This document shows positions 11,368 to 22,300 of a stretch of DNA of 64,000 nt, piece by piece (the first letter of the stretch is position 1; each line of letters starts with the position of its first letter). A program made the translations under genes and the position numbers. This stretch comes from Zerene cesonia (taxonomy: Eukaryota; Arthropoda; Insecta; Lepidoptera; Pieridae), in NCBI RefSeq assembly GCF_012273895.1, contig NC_052107.1, forward strand, positions 2,542,001-2,606,000, written 5' to 3'. The notes under the pieces were generated by a model, which saw only the letters and a list, made by a program, of their open reading frames with translations, did no database searches and was not told where the DNA came from.

Positions 11368-12250
11368 TATAACTTTAACACTAAATACTCTAATATTTAC
11401 AATAAAATACTCCTCTGATTATTAAATATCTTGAAATAAGTAATTGAATTTAAAAACACGCTCCCGCCTCGTTCAAGTTTCCCGCGCTTTTTTTCCAAAT
11501 TTATTATGAATGTCAAAAGTTTAATGGTGCATTTACACAATCGCGAGGACTAAATAAATTATAGCGAGGACTAAATAATTATAAACAAATAACAAACATG
11601 CATGACTTATTAAACTTCACTGAATGTAGTCTCTGAATTCAATAGAAATTAGAGGCTTCTGATCATTCTCAACATACATATATAAAAATCATCCATAAGT
11701 ATTTAAATAAGTCAAGTTTTAAGGAACTACATGAGTTTCTAATTAGGCTTCGAAATAATTGAGTCAGTTAGAAACTAGCTCGCTGAGTGCGATAAACACT
11801 TTCTTAAATTCAGTGACATTAACTATAAAATTTTGTGTGGTATAATAATTGCATATTACTTGTTAACTGCCTAAGCCCCGGCGATTTCGACTTGTGACTC
11901 ATGGAGATTGATCTCATGAGTCACAAGTTTCATATTCTGGGATCATTCTTATCTGTATAGCGGCTATGAAAATAGAAGAATGTTGTTTTTAATTTTGAGA
12001 AACCAACGCGACACAAGATACATAATAATACCGAACATGTTCGATCTTGAATTGGTGTAGTGCGGACGTCGTCTATGACGTGTTCCATACAATATTACAA
12101 ATATATGGGGGCGTTAAATGTGTCGCGTTTCATATGTGGCGCCACAATCGCGATACAAGTGTATGCTTGGTGTGCGGCCTGAGTGAGATATTTTGTTCTA
12201 CGCCTATTGAATTTTACCCTAAAAAAGAAACTTTGTCTTTCTAGACTTTC
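11368..12250. other. AT-rich sequence without a supported gene
   Basis: No exon pattern or named repeat is visible. A short 65-codon plus-strand frame near 12047-12244 looks random. Confidence 0.5.
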
Positions 12251-12257
12251 TTTGTAT

Positions 12258-12605
12258 TACTAGCTTTTCGCCCGCGTAGAATTCGCTTGTATCGCGTGAC
12301 ATGGCGAGGAGTATTTTCTTCGCATTAAAAAGTATTGTTTGTTCTTTCCCACGTTTAGCTCCATCTTTATACCAAGTTTCATCAAAATCGGTTTGACAAT
12401 AACGAACTTTCATACAAACTTTCATCCCCTCTTTCAACCCTTTTTTCGCAGTAAAAAGTATCCTATGTCCTTTCCCAAGTTCAGTTCTATCTTCCTACCA
12501 ATTATTATCAAAATTGGTTCTGTGGTTTAGGCGTGAAAGCGTAACAGACAGACAGACAGACTTTCGCATCGGATTACTTTCGCATTTTATAATATTGGTA
12601 CAGAT
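12258..12605 (-). mobile_element. Helitron-like non-autonomous repeat
   Basis: It begins with a CTAGCTTTTCGCCCGCG border (the reverse of a CTAG end), contains two related TTTCATCAAAATCGGTT / TATCAAAATTGGTT blocks and a run of CAGACAGACAGA, and ends TTTATAATATTGGTACAGA. The doubled inner block suggests a partial tandem duplication. Confidence 0.6.
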
Positions 12606-13035
12606 AAGACTATCAAGGGGTGGATCAGATTAGGTACTAGTTACTTGGGTGAATGAAATCTTAAATGAATCACAGTTGCATATAATAGTTATGTAGTTCC
12701 GATGCTGTATAATTTTTAACTTTAAAATTTTTAACATTATGACTGAGCATGTGGCATCAAAACTATCTATGGAAAAATTCCAACTAAATGGCTTAATGCA
12801 AAACAAGATTCGCAGTGTAAATCATGTTGGTACATTACATTAGTTTCTATTTCACTTCATAGCATGCAGTATTTATGATATTACGCCGACGAGAAGTATG
12901 TAATATTACATTTTAAGTGTGTTCGTATTTCATATTTTAAATTTTCGATTATATTTCAAAGTTTATGGCACATATGTGCAAGACCAAGAACAGTACGAAT
13001 GCATAAAAACTTCGTTTATCTTAATATTTAATCTT

Positions 13036-13190
13036 TTACGAGCGGTCTGCACCGGCTCCGCCCATGTACATATATAGCCGGTAGCCGTCCTCAATAAATG
13101 GGCTATCTAACACTGAAAAAATTTTTCAAATCGGACCAGTAGTTCCTGAGTTCCAAAAATCTCTTCAGCTTTATAATATTAGTATAGATT
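13036..13190 (+). mobile_element. Helitron-like non-autonomous repeat, type A copy
   Basis: It shares GGGCTATCTAACACTGAAA, AAATCGGACCAGTAGTTCC and a TTTATAATATTAGTATAGAT end with the copies at 3555-3735, 27139-27292 and 53856-54080. Confidence 0.6.
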
Positions 13191-13342
13191 TATCACGAAG
13201 CAGGATTGAAACCTGCGTAATCATCTCGATAGATGTCGTGGGGTGTACCTTAGTCATATGAATGCATTATCACGTGATGACCGAGAGAGTAGAGACCCAC
13301 TTTTTAAAATCTTGAAGACAATTGAAACATTTATATAGTGTA

Positions 13343-13545
13343 CTAGCTGCGCCCCGCGGTTTCACCCGCGTAAGTCCGTATCCCGTAGGAATATCGGGAT
13401 AAAAAGTTGCCTATATGTTATTCCAGTTATCCAGCTGTCTACGTACCAAATTTCATTGCAATTGGTTCAGTAGTTTTTACGTGAAAGAGTAACAAACATC
13501 CATACATCCATACAAACTTTCGCATTTATAATATTAATAGGATTA
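13343..13545 (-). mobile_element. Helitron-like non-autonomous repeat, type B copy
   Basis: This is the inverted counterpart of 3737-3945. It starts ACTAGCTGCGCCCCGCGG (Helitron terminus read in reverse), has TATCGGGATAAAAAG and CAATTGGTTCAGTAGTTTT inside, and ends in TTTATAATATTAATAGGAT. It is the clearest Helitron-type end in the window. Confidence 0.7.
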
Positions 13546-13993
13546 TACGAAATAGTTGCTTTATACCAAGTGCTGTTTCAGCAAGGAATAGGAAGACTAT
13601 TTCGATTGAAGTTTTAGGAAATAAAGTAAGTGTGTTCTTTTTTGATACTCATCCTTGTCACAGTTGAGCAAAACGTAAGCAAAACGGGGCGCAGAGGCGG
13701 TGGGACTTAAAAAAAAAACAATTTTAATATATAATAATTAACGTAATAAATGCCATTTTGTTGAATCCATACAGAAATAAAACTCAATTAGGTTTCATTT
13801 TGTATATATATAACCCTTTAGTTTGCTGAAAATATACATTCGAATTTCTTAACGGGGTTTAGAATAAAGTTTCTAGTATACATAATGTTTTTTAAAATGA
13901 GAAATTTTCCATTTGAAAAAAAAATTGTCACACGACGGGATTCGAATCTGCGTCATGTTGCCAAACCATAGCGAAGCCTAGACGAGAAAAACA

Positions 13994-14534
13994 TCATAAA
14001 ATTTTTGTTGCACTAGCTTCTTTGCCTTCTGTTAAAGCTCTTGATTCATGAATGAAAGCAGCATAATTTACACCCTGTAAAATAACAGAATACATATAAA
14101 TAAAAAAAATCTTAGTGAAATCTATTGAACTAATAAAAAAACATGCCTGGGGTGATGCATAGGACATTTTTATCTGAATTGAAATCATATTTTATTGACA
14201 TATTTAGGAAATAAAATGGTAAATGAACCAAAGTTCATAAAATTAAAAATTAATATTTATCATTTATGTGTACTAATAACCAACTTAACTAGATTCATAC
14301 AGAATAATGAAGAAGTATCACAAAGAGATAATTATTATTAGAGTAAGTACACCATTAGTGTTTAGATGCTGATGAAGTAAGAACCACACACCTGTTGCAT
14401 TGCCGCTCTGACAAAACCTTCATTTGCAGAAACTGTTATAGCCTTAATTCTATGTCCAAAATTGAAAACTGTTTTGGATCTGAGCCGTACATTGCCCCTG
14501 ACTTTCAAATTTTGTCTGGGATAATCATCCTGAC
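13994..14534 (-). CDS. Last two exons of an unidentified gene
   Basis: Two minus-strand exons, 14534-14392 and 14074-13994, join in phase 0 and end with TGA at 13994-13996. Borders are good: acceptor ATTCTAG, donor CAACAG/GTGTGTGG, acceptor TTATTTTACAG. Together they give about 74 residues with the composition of a real soluble protein: a basic LKVRGNVRLRSK segment, then GHRIKAITVSANEGFVRAAM, then the C-terminus GKEASATKIL. I do not recognise the family. The upstream exon must lie beyond 14534; the 1000-N gap starts at 14988. Like the exon pair at 8225-8700 it sits inside the apparent siwi intron 11, on the siwi strand, so it may belong to a misplaced contig. Confidence 0.6.
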
Positions 14535-14752
14535 CTAGAATATTAACAATTGATAAATTCATTATAACTTGAACCCATTATAATATATGAAGAATTCAAA
14601 TCAATTGCACTTGGCATTCATAAATTTTATTGTTTGTCTCTTTAGCGCTCTTTTATCAAACAACTTGCAACTCAATTTTTTTTTTAAACACTTATTTTCG
14701 GCAGCATAGAAAATATCGCTTCTTCAATTTTTGATTGCCTTCATTTGCAAAA

Positions 14753-14812
14753 ATGCTGCCACGGTACCAGTGGCAACATTTTTGCCACGGTATCAGTGGC
14801 AACATTTTCATG
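14753..14812. repeat. Tandem palindromic unit, two copies
   Basis: Two head-to-tail copies of a unit of about 26 bp read TGCCACGGTAYCAGTGGCA followed by ACATTTT. Each unit is itself an imperfect palindrome (TGCCAC / GTGGCA arms). It lies near the edge of the contig before the 1000-N gap. Confidence 0.75.
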
Positions 14813-14987
14813 AATCAGGTTTGAATCCCGCCTTGCAGTCGATTTTTACACGCTTTTTATTAGCTTCACCTGTATGTTTGTAACCGACTTCTTTGGGCGC
14901 GATTTTGACTCAAACTTTGTAGATTTATTGAGGACCGATGACAATACACTAATTTGATAAAATTATTCCATTTTTCAATTTGCAAAA

Positions 14988-15987
14988 NNNNNNNNNNNNN
15001 NNNNNNNNNNNNNNNNNNNNNNNNNNNNNNNNNNNNNNNNNNNNNNNNNNNNNNNNNNNNNNNNNNNNNNNNNNNNNNNNNNNNNNNNNNNNNNNNNNNN
15101 NNNNNNNNNNNNNNNNNNNNNNNNNNNNNNNNNNNNNNNNNNNNNNNNNNNNNNNNNNNNNNNNNNNNNNNNNNNNNNNNNNNNNNNNNNNNNNNNNNNN
15201 NNNNNNNNNNNNNNNNNNNNNNNNNNNNNNNNNNNNNNNNNNNNNNNNNNNNNNNNNNNNNNNNNNNNNNNNNNNNNNNNNNNNNNNNNNNNNNNNNNNN
15301 NNNNNNNNNNNNNNNNNNNNNNNNNNNNNNNNNNNNNNNNNNNNNNNNNNNNNNNNNNNNNNNNNNNNNNNNNNNNNNNNNNNNNNNNNNNNNNNNNNNN
15401 NNNNNNNNNNNNNNNNNNNNNNNNNNNNNNNNNNNNNNNNNNNNNNNNNNNNNNNNNNNNNNNNNNNNNNNNNNNNNNNNNNNNNNNNNNNNNNNNNNNN
15501 NNNNNNNNNNNNNNNNNNNNNNNNNNNNNNNNNNNNNNNNNNNNNNNNNNNNNNNNNNNNNNNNNNNNNNNNNNNNNNNNNNNNNNNNNNNNNNNNNNNN
15601 NNNNNNNNNNNNNNNNNNNNNNNNNNNNNNNNNNNNNNNNNNNNNNNNNNNNNNNNNNNNNNNNNNNNNNNNNNNNNNNNNNNNNNNNNNNNNNNNNNNN
15701 NNNNNNNNNNNNNNNNNNNNNNNNNNNNNNNNNNNNNNNNNNNNNNNNNNNNNNNNNNNNNNNNNNNNNNNNNNNNNNNNNNNNNNNNNNNNNNNNNNNN
15801 NNNNNNNNNNNNNNNNNNNNNNNNNNNNNNNNNNNNNNNNNNNNNNNNNNNNNNNNNNNNNNNNNNNNNNNNNNNNNNNNNNNNNNNNNNNNNNNNNNNN
15901 NNNNNNNNNNNNNNNNNNNNNNNNNNNNNNNNNNNNNNNNNNNNNNNNNNNNNNNNNNNNNNNNNNNNNNNNNNNNNNNNNNNNNNN
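14988..15987. other. Assembly gap, 1000 N
   Basis: Exactly 1000 N, a second class of placeholder that implies a second scaffolding step. POLQ coding sequence runs toward this edge from the right, and its next exon is found at 42781 on the other strand. Confidence 0.99.
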
Positions 15988-16293
15988 TGCGTATCTTGCC
16001 TAACCGTAGCAACGCCTAGCTTCTCGGCCACCCGTGATCCTGCCACAGTAATCGAATTTCTTCTATTCTTTCGGTTTCATGTGCCTATAACAATATATTT
16101 AAATACAAAAACCAACAACATTTCAACTGTCACCAAAAATCGAATCTACTAATAAATCGAAAATAAAATCTAATCTACATATTATATTTAAAAAAAGCCA
16201 GTCTCTCTCTCTATAAAAGGTTTAAAAGTTACTTAAATTGATTTTTTTTTTACTTCTTTTAATGTAAAAATGTTATAATTATTAATATTTCAC

Positions 16294-18407
16294 CTTTTAT
16301 GTATGTTCAGCTTATTCTTGCATGCAGATTTATTTGCTCCCCTCAAGCAGCGGATTATAAAGCTTTCTTGAACTCCAACAAGTTCACCAACTTTTTTCAT
16401 AGCAACTGTTAAAGATTCCCATAAAGTTAGAAGATGCAACCAATCCAAGTCCGCCCATTGGCTACTGACACTATATGGTGTAACTAAATAAATGAGGTGT
16501 AAGTCAGTTTCCAAGACAATGCACTGACGCGCTTTTTGTAATTCACAAAATAACGACAAGCCATCATTGGGTGCCATACTTGAAGAAAGGCAAGCCTTCC
16601 CTAAGGATGTCGCGACATAGCGTTCTTCAGTATCATTAGTTTGGATTCTGACCAGCTCAAAATCTATCAATTGTTTTAAAGTATTTTCTAATAGAGAGTC
16701 TTGCGAAGAAGACATTGATTGTTTAAAAAGTAAAGTACATTTAGAATAAAGATCTAATTCTGACTTAGTGCAAACTGCTTGACTAGCAATCATTTCTATT
16801 ACAGCTCTCATAAACTTGTCTTCAGTCTCTATGCAGCTTTTGACAGGATCCAAAGCACCCATCATAAGATCAAAACCAATCTTTTGTTCTGCCGGTGTGC
16901 ATACTAGAATACTTTCGCCTTTAGTATCTTTTCCCATTCGACCAGCTCTTCCTATCATTTGTTTATAAGTTAAAATATTTATTGGTTGTCTTTGAAACAC
17001 AGGAGACCGAATTATAACTTTTCTTGCAGGTAAATTAACCCCCGAACTTAATGTAGATGTTGCTATCAAAACACGAATGGCACCAGACTTGAATCCTCCT
17101 TCTATTATATCCCTTTCATCAAATGTAAGGCCTGCATGGTGGTAAGCCACACCAAAAGATACAACATTTTTTAATACTTGATCTAGGCCTACAGGACAAT
17201 TTTTTAGTTGCTCTAAAACTTCTGCAATAGCATCTGTTTTAAGTTCCTCCCTTAAAATGGTCCCTACTTCATTCCCGCCACAACCCAATTTAAAAAATGA
17301 TGATGCAATACTTTGAGCTAAGCTTTCACATCTATTTTTTGTCATACAAAAAATTAATATAGAACAACCTTCCTTAATAGTTTCTAGGCAAATATTTAAT
17401 ACATAATCAATGTCTTCATTTTCAGTTATCCTTTTAATGTTGCATATGAATTTTCCCTGTTTATCATAGTATTTGTTGCCAATTAAACAAAATTCATCTA
17501 AAGGAATTGGTCTGAAATCTGTTATGTAAAGTTCTGCATCCAACCAACTGGACAAAACTTCTAAATTCGGAAGAGTAGCTGACATTCCAATAATTTGAAT
17601 TTGGACATCATCCAATTTATTAGTTACATATTTCACTTTAGTTAAGAGAAGCTCTAAAATATATCCTCTATGAGAATCACCAAGTAAATGAAGTTCATCT
17701 ACAATTATAGCACCAAGTTCAGAAATGCTGTTCTCGTCTAATAATTTATTTACTAAACTATTAGCCTTTTCAATTGTACAAATAGCAATATGCACTGATT
17801 GCAGCCCTCCTGGTGGAGATTGGGATCCCATAAAACCCTCAACGCGAATACCTGAACTTGATAAAATATGCTGCAAATAAAACATTTTTTCCCGCACAAT
17901 GGAAACAAAGGGCAAAATAATTATTACTTTCTTCTGTCGTTCAAGTATTGTTTTGATAGTCAATATTTCAGCCACTAACGTTTTCCCAGCAGAAGTTGGG
18001 GCTGAATAAACTAAATTGGAACAATTTAATAAAACCCTTGGATTACTTAAACAGTCAACTTGCCATTGAAACATTTCTTGAATCCCTTTCTGCTCATACC
18101 TTGTAACAATTTCAGTAGGCAAACCCCAATTCTTTAAATACTTTTTAAAATCATTTTTACTTTCTTGACTTTGGGTTAAGATATCTGCATTGTAAGTAGA
18201 GCAATCTAAGGAATTCAACTTTGTACTCTTATTTAACTTAGTTGAAATTGGTTTCTCAACTTTAAAGTTTAATTCTTGCGCTACATAACTTTTAATTTCA
18301 TTCAAAGAGTTCATTAAATCAAAAGAATTATTGAAGTAGTTATCCAAAAAAGACACATTTTCGGTTATTATTTGAGAGTCAATTTTATCACAATCCACAT
18401 TAGCCAT
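16294..18407 (-). CDS. POLQ: DNA polymerase theta, N-terminal superfamily 2 helicase exon
   Basis: This is the helicase-like ATPase half of polymerase theta, which strips RPA and anneals microhomologies in theta-mediated end joining. A single minus-strand exon encodes 704 codons plus 2 nt. Motifs: Walker A APTSAGKT (residues about 136-143), DELH box (about 237-240), SAT (about 276-278), and QMIGRAGRMG (motif VI, about 485-495), followed by the winged-helix/ratchet region. I chose MANVDCD as the start at 18407; an in-frame ATG 13 codons upstream (18446) would add a hydrophobic stretch atypical for this protein. The exon ends NIHKR at a GTGAAAT donor, where vertebrate POLQ continues with a FYTSL-like segment. 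That segment (FYTALAL) begins at 42781 on the plus strand, with the arginine codon split AG/G. The gene is thus broken in the scaffold, not in its reading frame. Confidence 0.95.
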
Positions 18408-18551
18408 TTCAAAGATTAATAATATAACTATTAATACCACAATCAACTATACCTAATACATTTTTATAAAATCAAAACTTTTTTAATACATTGCAATTTG
18501 AATTCATTTGTAAACAAAACGAATGTCAATTGTCAGCTGATACAAATTTAT

Positions 18552-18552
<1 letters not shown>

Positions 18553-18587
<35 letters not shown>

Positions 18588-18589
18588 CC
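18553..18589 (+). repeat. Poly(T) tract
   Basis: A run of over 30 T lies about 150 bp upstream of the POLQ start on the minus strand. It could be a retroposon tail or simple low complexity. Confidence 0.85.
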
Positions 18590-18763
18590 TTTATGGCAAT
18601 AAGTTTTAACTATTTGCCAGTGTCAAGTTTATAAAGGTAGGGAAACAAATGTTATTTAAATATTTAAGCATAACTATAATCAGAGAAGCAGTATTTATCA
18701 TTATATATATACATAAATATGCATTACTAAATATTATAACATCAATACTGTAATAAAAAAAGC

Positions 18764-18847
18764 CATATATATATATATATATATATACATACATACATAT
18801 ACATATACTAACATACATATGTATATACATATATACTAACATGTATA

Positions 18848-18878
<31 letters not shown>

Positions 18879-18885
18879 TATATAA
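18764..18885. repeat. TA / TACATA microsatellite
   Basis: Alternating AT with TACATA interruptions. It makes spurious tyrosine/isoleucine-rich frames and lies just before the 100-N gap at 18945, a likely cause of the contig break. Confidence 0.9.
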
Positions 18886-18944
18886 ATTAAAATCGAGCAC
18901 AACTTCTATGGTATTATAAATCTTCAGTTGTACTATACGTACAA

Positions 18945-19044
18945 NNNNNNNNNNNNNNNNNNNNNNNNNNNNNNNNNNNNNNNNNNNNNNNNNNNNNNNN
19001 NNNNNNNNNNNNNNNNNNNNNNNNNNNNNNNNNNNNNNNNNNNN
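18945..19044. other. Assembly gap, 100 N
   Basis: Exactly 100 N. It separates the POLQ helicase contig from the siwi 5' contig. Confidence 0.99.
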
Positions 19045-19049
19045 TAATG

Positions 19050-19176
19050 AAATTTGTTATACAGACAGGGTATGAGCTGACTTGAGTGATAGAAGATTTT
19101 TTTATCCCGATTAAATGCTCGTTGGGATAAAACAAAAATCTTGTAGCCGGGCGGAACCGGGACGAGCGTCTAGTAT
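19050..19176 (+). mobile_element. Helitron-like 3'-end fragment
   Basis: This short fragment at a contig edge contains TTTATCCCGATT and ends GGGACGAGCGTCTAGTATG. It resembles the CTAG-terminated repeats elsewhere in the window. Confidence 0.45.
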
Positions 19177-19391
19177 GATACATTTTAAAGTGACTTCAAG
19201 GAAGAGGTTATCAATAAAATTGTTTTTTTTTTTTGCGCTTGTTACGACGTAACTTTTTACTGGGTGAACAGATTTTAATTATTCTTTTTTTATTTGAAAG
19301 GTTGTGTCTCCTGTATTATCCCAATTAAATTTGTTCTAGTTCTGACAATTTGACAACAGTTTAGCTTTTAGTTAAAAAAAATAATACACAC

Positions 19392-22300
19392 CAATCTCAG
19401 GTCTGGGCAAGCGGAAACCACACCCGCCACCAGTCTCCATAATACGCTCGACAAAACCTTCCGCGTCGCGCTGCTGCCGGCCAGGGGTTATTACCACCCA
19501 CGAGGGTACGCTCGCTATTGTAAGCAGATGCTTGGATCTGGTAGAAAAAAAAATACATATGTTATATCAGGAGTAAAAATACAACTGTCTAAATTATCAC
19601 TTATATTTGATAAAATGTAGTAACTCAACAATATCATTGAAAGCCTTAAATTTTCAAAGAAATTATTCAATTTTACATGTAACTCAATTGAAGATAAATG
19701 CATACAATTACTAACTTAACTCTTATTTATATATTCAGATAAAAATTAGTACAATGAGACCAGCTTTACTTATGATCTGAACTGATGGATGGATGCTTGT
19801 TACTCATTCATGCAAAAACAAGTTACACAGTCACAAACCTCATGTCCCTTGTCCAGCCCTCTGTAGTGTCTCCAGCACGGTATCTGGCGTTACCACCTTG
19901 CACAATATTTTCTGGAGGCAGTTGCCTTCCCTTGAAGCGCACCAGGTCATTTGACAGTCTCAAAGACCAGGATCCAAGCTCCTGTTATAAACGATGAACA
20001 AAACAATGATAAGACACAACAAAAGAATGATATTTTATACCTTAATCATATAATTTACACCATGACATAATACAAGTATGCACTAATTTCACAAAATTAG
20101 AAACCCCAACCCACTACAAGACATCTGCAAAAGACTGTTAATGCATTACTCCCCCACAAAAAAAAAACATATATAACATCAAAACACTTTCACTCGCCTG
20201 CACCACCTCCTTGGTCTGCGTCAACCGCCTATTGAACTGCATCAACTTCTGTATGCGTACGTCGGGACCGATCTTGGTGTGCAAGGCGAGCGAGCGCATC
20301 AGCTGGAAGTTGTTACGCATCTCGTCCGAGAGCCCCGTCTGGCGGCACAGCTCCGGCACCAGGTACACCAGCTCCGGCATGCCGGCGCGGATGTCGCGCG
20401 GCTTCGAGCGCGATATCAGCAGCGGTTGGTTCGCATCCGTTATGCGGATGTTGTATTTCTGCAAGTTATCAGTTTATTTTTAATATAGATAGACTCTTTT
20501 ATATTAGATATAAAAGAGTTTTTTACAGCAAGGCTGGTTCATTACAGCAAGGCTGGTTCATTACAGCAAGGATGTTTCATACGGTTACAAAGCTTATATA
20601 AATATTGTTTATGATTAATTTTTATTACAAGTTTATGACTTGGCTACATTGTTCAATAAATACGTTTTTAAAATAAGGTTTTGATGTGTTCCATATTTAT
20701 TTCATTAGTTAAATAGTGTGAAAAGACAAATATTATATAAAGAGGAAACTTTTGTATGTTTGTATCATTAACGTTAAAACGGAGGTTTATTTACGCTAAC
20801 ATAAAACGCGCAGAGCCACGCTGGGAGACGTGGCCGTACGGCTCCATTTTCGCGAGTGAATGGTCAATCCGTATTATAATACTACACGGAACACGGAGGT
20901 TGGTGTGTACGTGAATGAATGAAAGGACTCAACGTTCGTTAGCGCATAATTGTTGTGTGTTTGAGCCGTGATTAGTAATTTAGTGCATGATGAATAACCA
21001 CTCTTATTTGAATCGAAAAAGTGTTTTGATTAAAAAATTTAAATTTTTGACTTAAATAAATCATACCCCCTTTTTTTTTAGTACTCCGGCTGCCCCACTC
21101 ACCGTACGAAACAATAGCAAGCTGTTATTTCACGCCGGTTTTCTGTGGGGGTGTGAATGATTTCCCGGTGCGAGCTGGCCCAATTCGAGCCGAAGCATGC
21201 TCGACTCTCGAAAACTTTTTCTAATTCAAATTTTGCGAACCTCTTCAACTCCTCATCCGCCTCCTCTAACAATGCCTCCGTTACAGCCCTAGTATTTATT
21301 AATTAACATAAAAATTACCTTGTAATAATAATCAAGATAACTGATAGTCTCGTCCTTCATTTTAAATGTTGACTTTGGACTCTCGTTCCATGCCACATCA
21401 TCTACTCTATAGGTTTTTTTGTTGTAATCAGTCATTACAATTTGGCCTGAAACATGTGCAAAATAGTGATTAATTTGCTTGTTAAGTATATTTGAATTCA
21501 GAATAGGGTTATGAAATATTTTAACACTGGAATGCAAAAAATTCATCTAGACTTTTCCAAACACATTGCTTCATCATTAAATATAAAATTTACTGAAATA
21601 AGAGTCTACTGTTATTGCACTCACCGCTGACATCTTCAACAAAGCTTCTTCTATAGTTTGCGCCTTTTGTAGATATGTATGCATGTATCATTTGTAGAAC
21701 AGTATCCAAGCGCAAAATCTGATCACAAAAAAATTATTGTTATTTTTTTTCTTTCGCATGTTGCTCTTCAATTTTCATACAAATATTATTCACATTTATT
21801 GTTGAGCATAGATTGGTGAAATTCAACAAACTTATTTCTTTATATAAATCCTGAGATCAGTACCTTAAACTGTATTCATTTACAGAATTTTCTTGTAAAC
21901 AATAATATAGAATAAATCTTACCTTATGTGTGATTTCAGTAACCATCAACAGTCTGTCTTCATACTGATTTATAGTTGTTTTGTATCCAGGCCATATTTG
22001 TAGTTGGTACTCAGGTATGTCCACCTAAAATATATTATTTTTTTATATAAACTAAAGAAAATCGAAAAAATTGTGTTAAGAAGAAGTAATATAATTATTT
22101 TTCTTATATCTTTCAATTTACCTTTGCATCTGGGTCAAAGAAATCCCTGCCCATTAATTGTAAGTTCATCAAGTAGAAGCATTTTCGGATGGTTAAATTG
22201 AAAATTTGTATATAATGATAGTCTCCTGGGCTCACAGCACAGATAAGCTGAAATGATAATAAAAAAAGATTAGGTTGATGTACAATATTAAATACTAAAC

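Noticed and set aside
14949..16152. Long frames of 345-390 codons spanning N runs (also at 41703-42910 and 58215-59464)
   Set aside because: They consist almost wholly of unknown residues from the 1000-N gaps.
16294..18446. A free-standing HELQ-type helicase gene
   Set aside because: HELQ shares the motifs, but this exon ends at the exact POLQ junction and its continuation at 42781 completes the POLQ order in phase.
18606..18902. 98-codon Tyr/Ile-rich minus-strand frame
   Set aside because: It is a translation of a TA/TACATA microsatellite.
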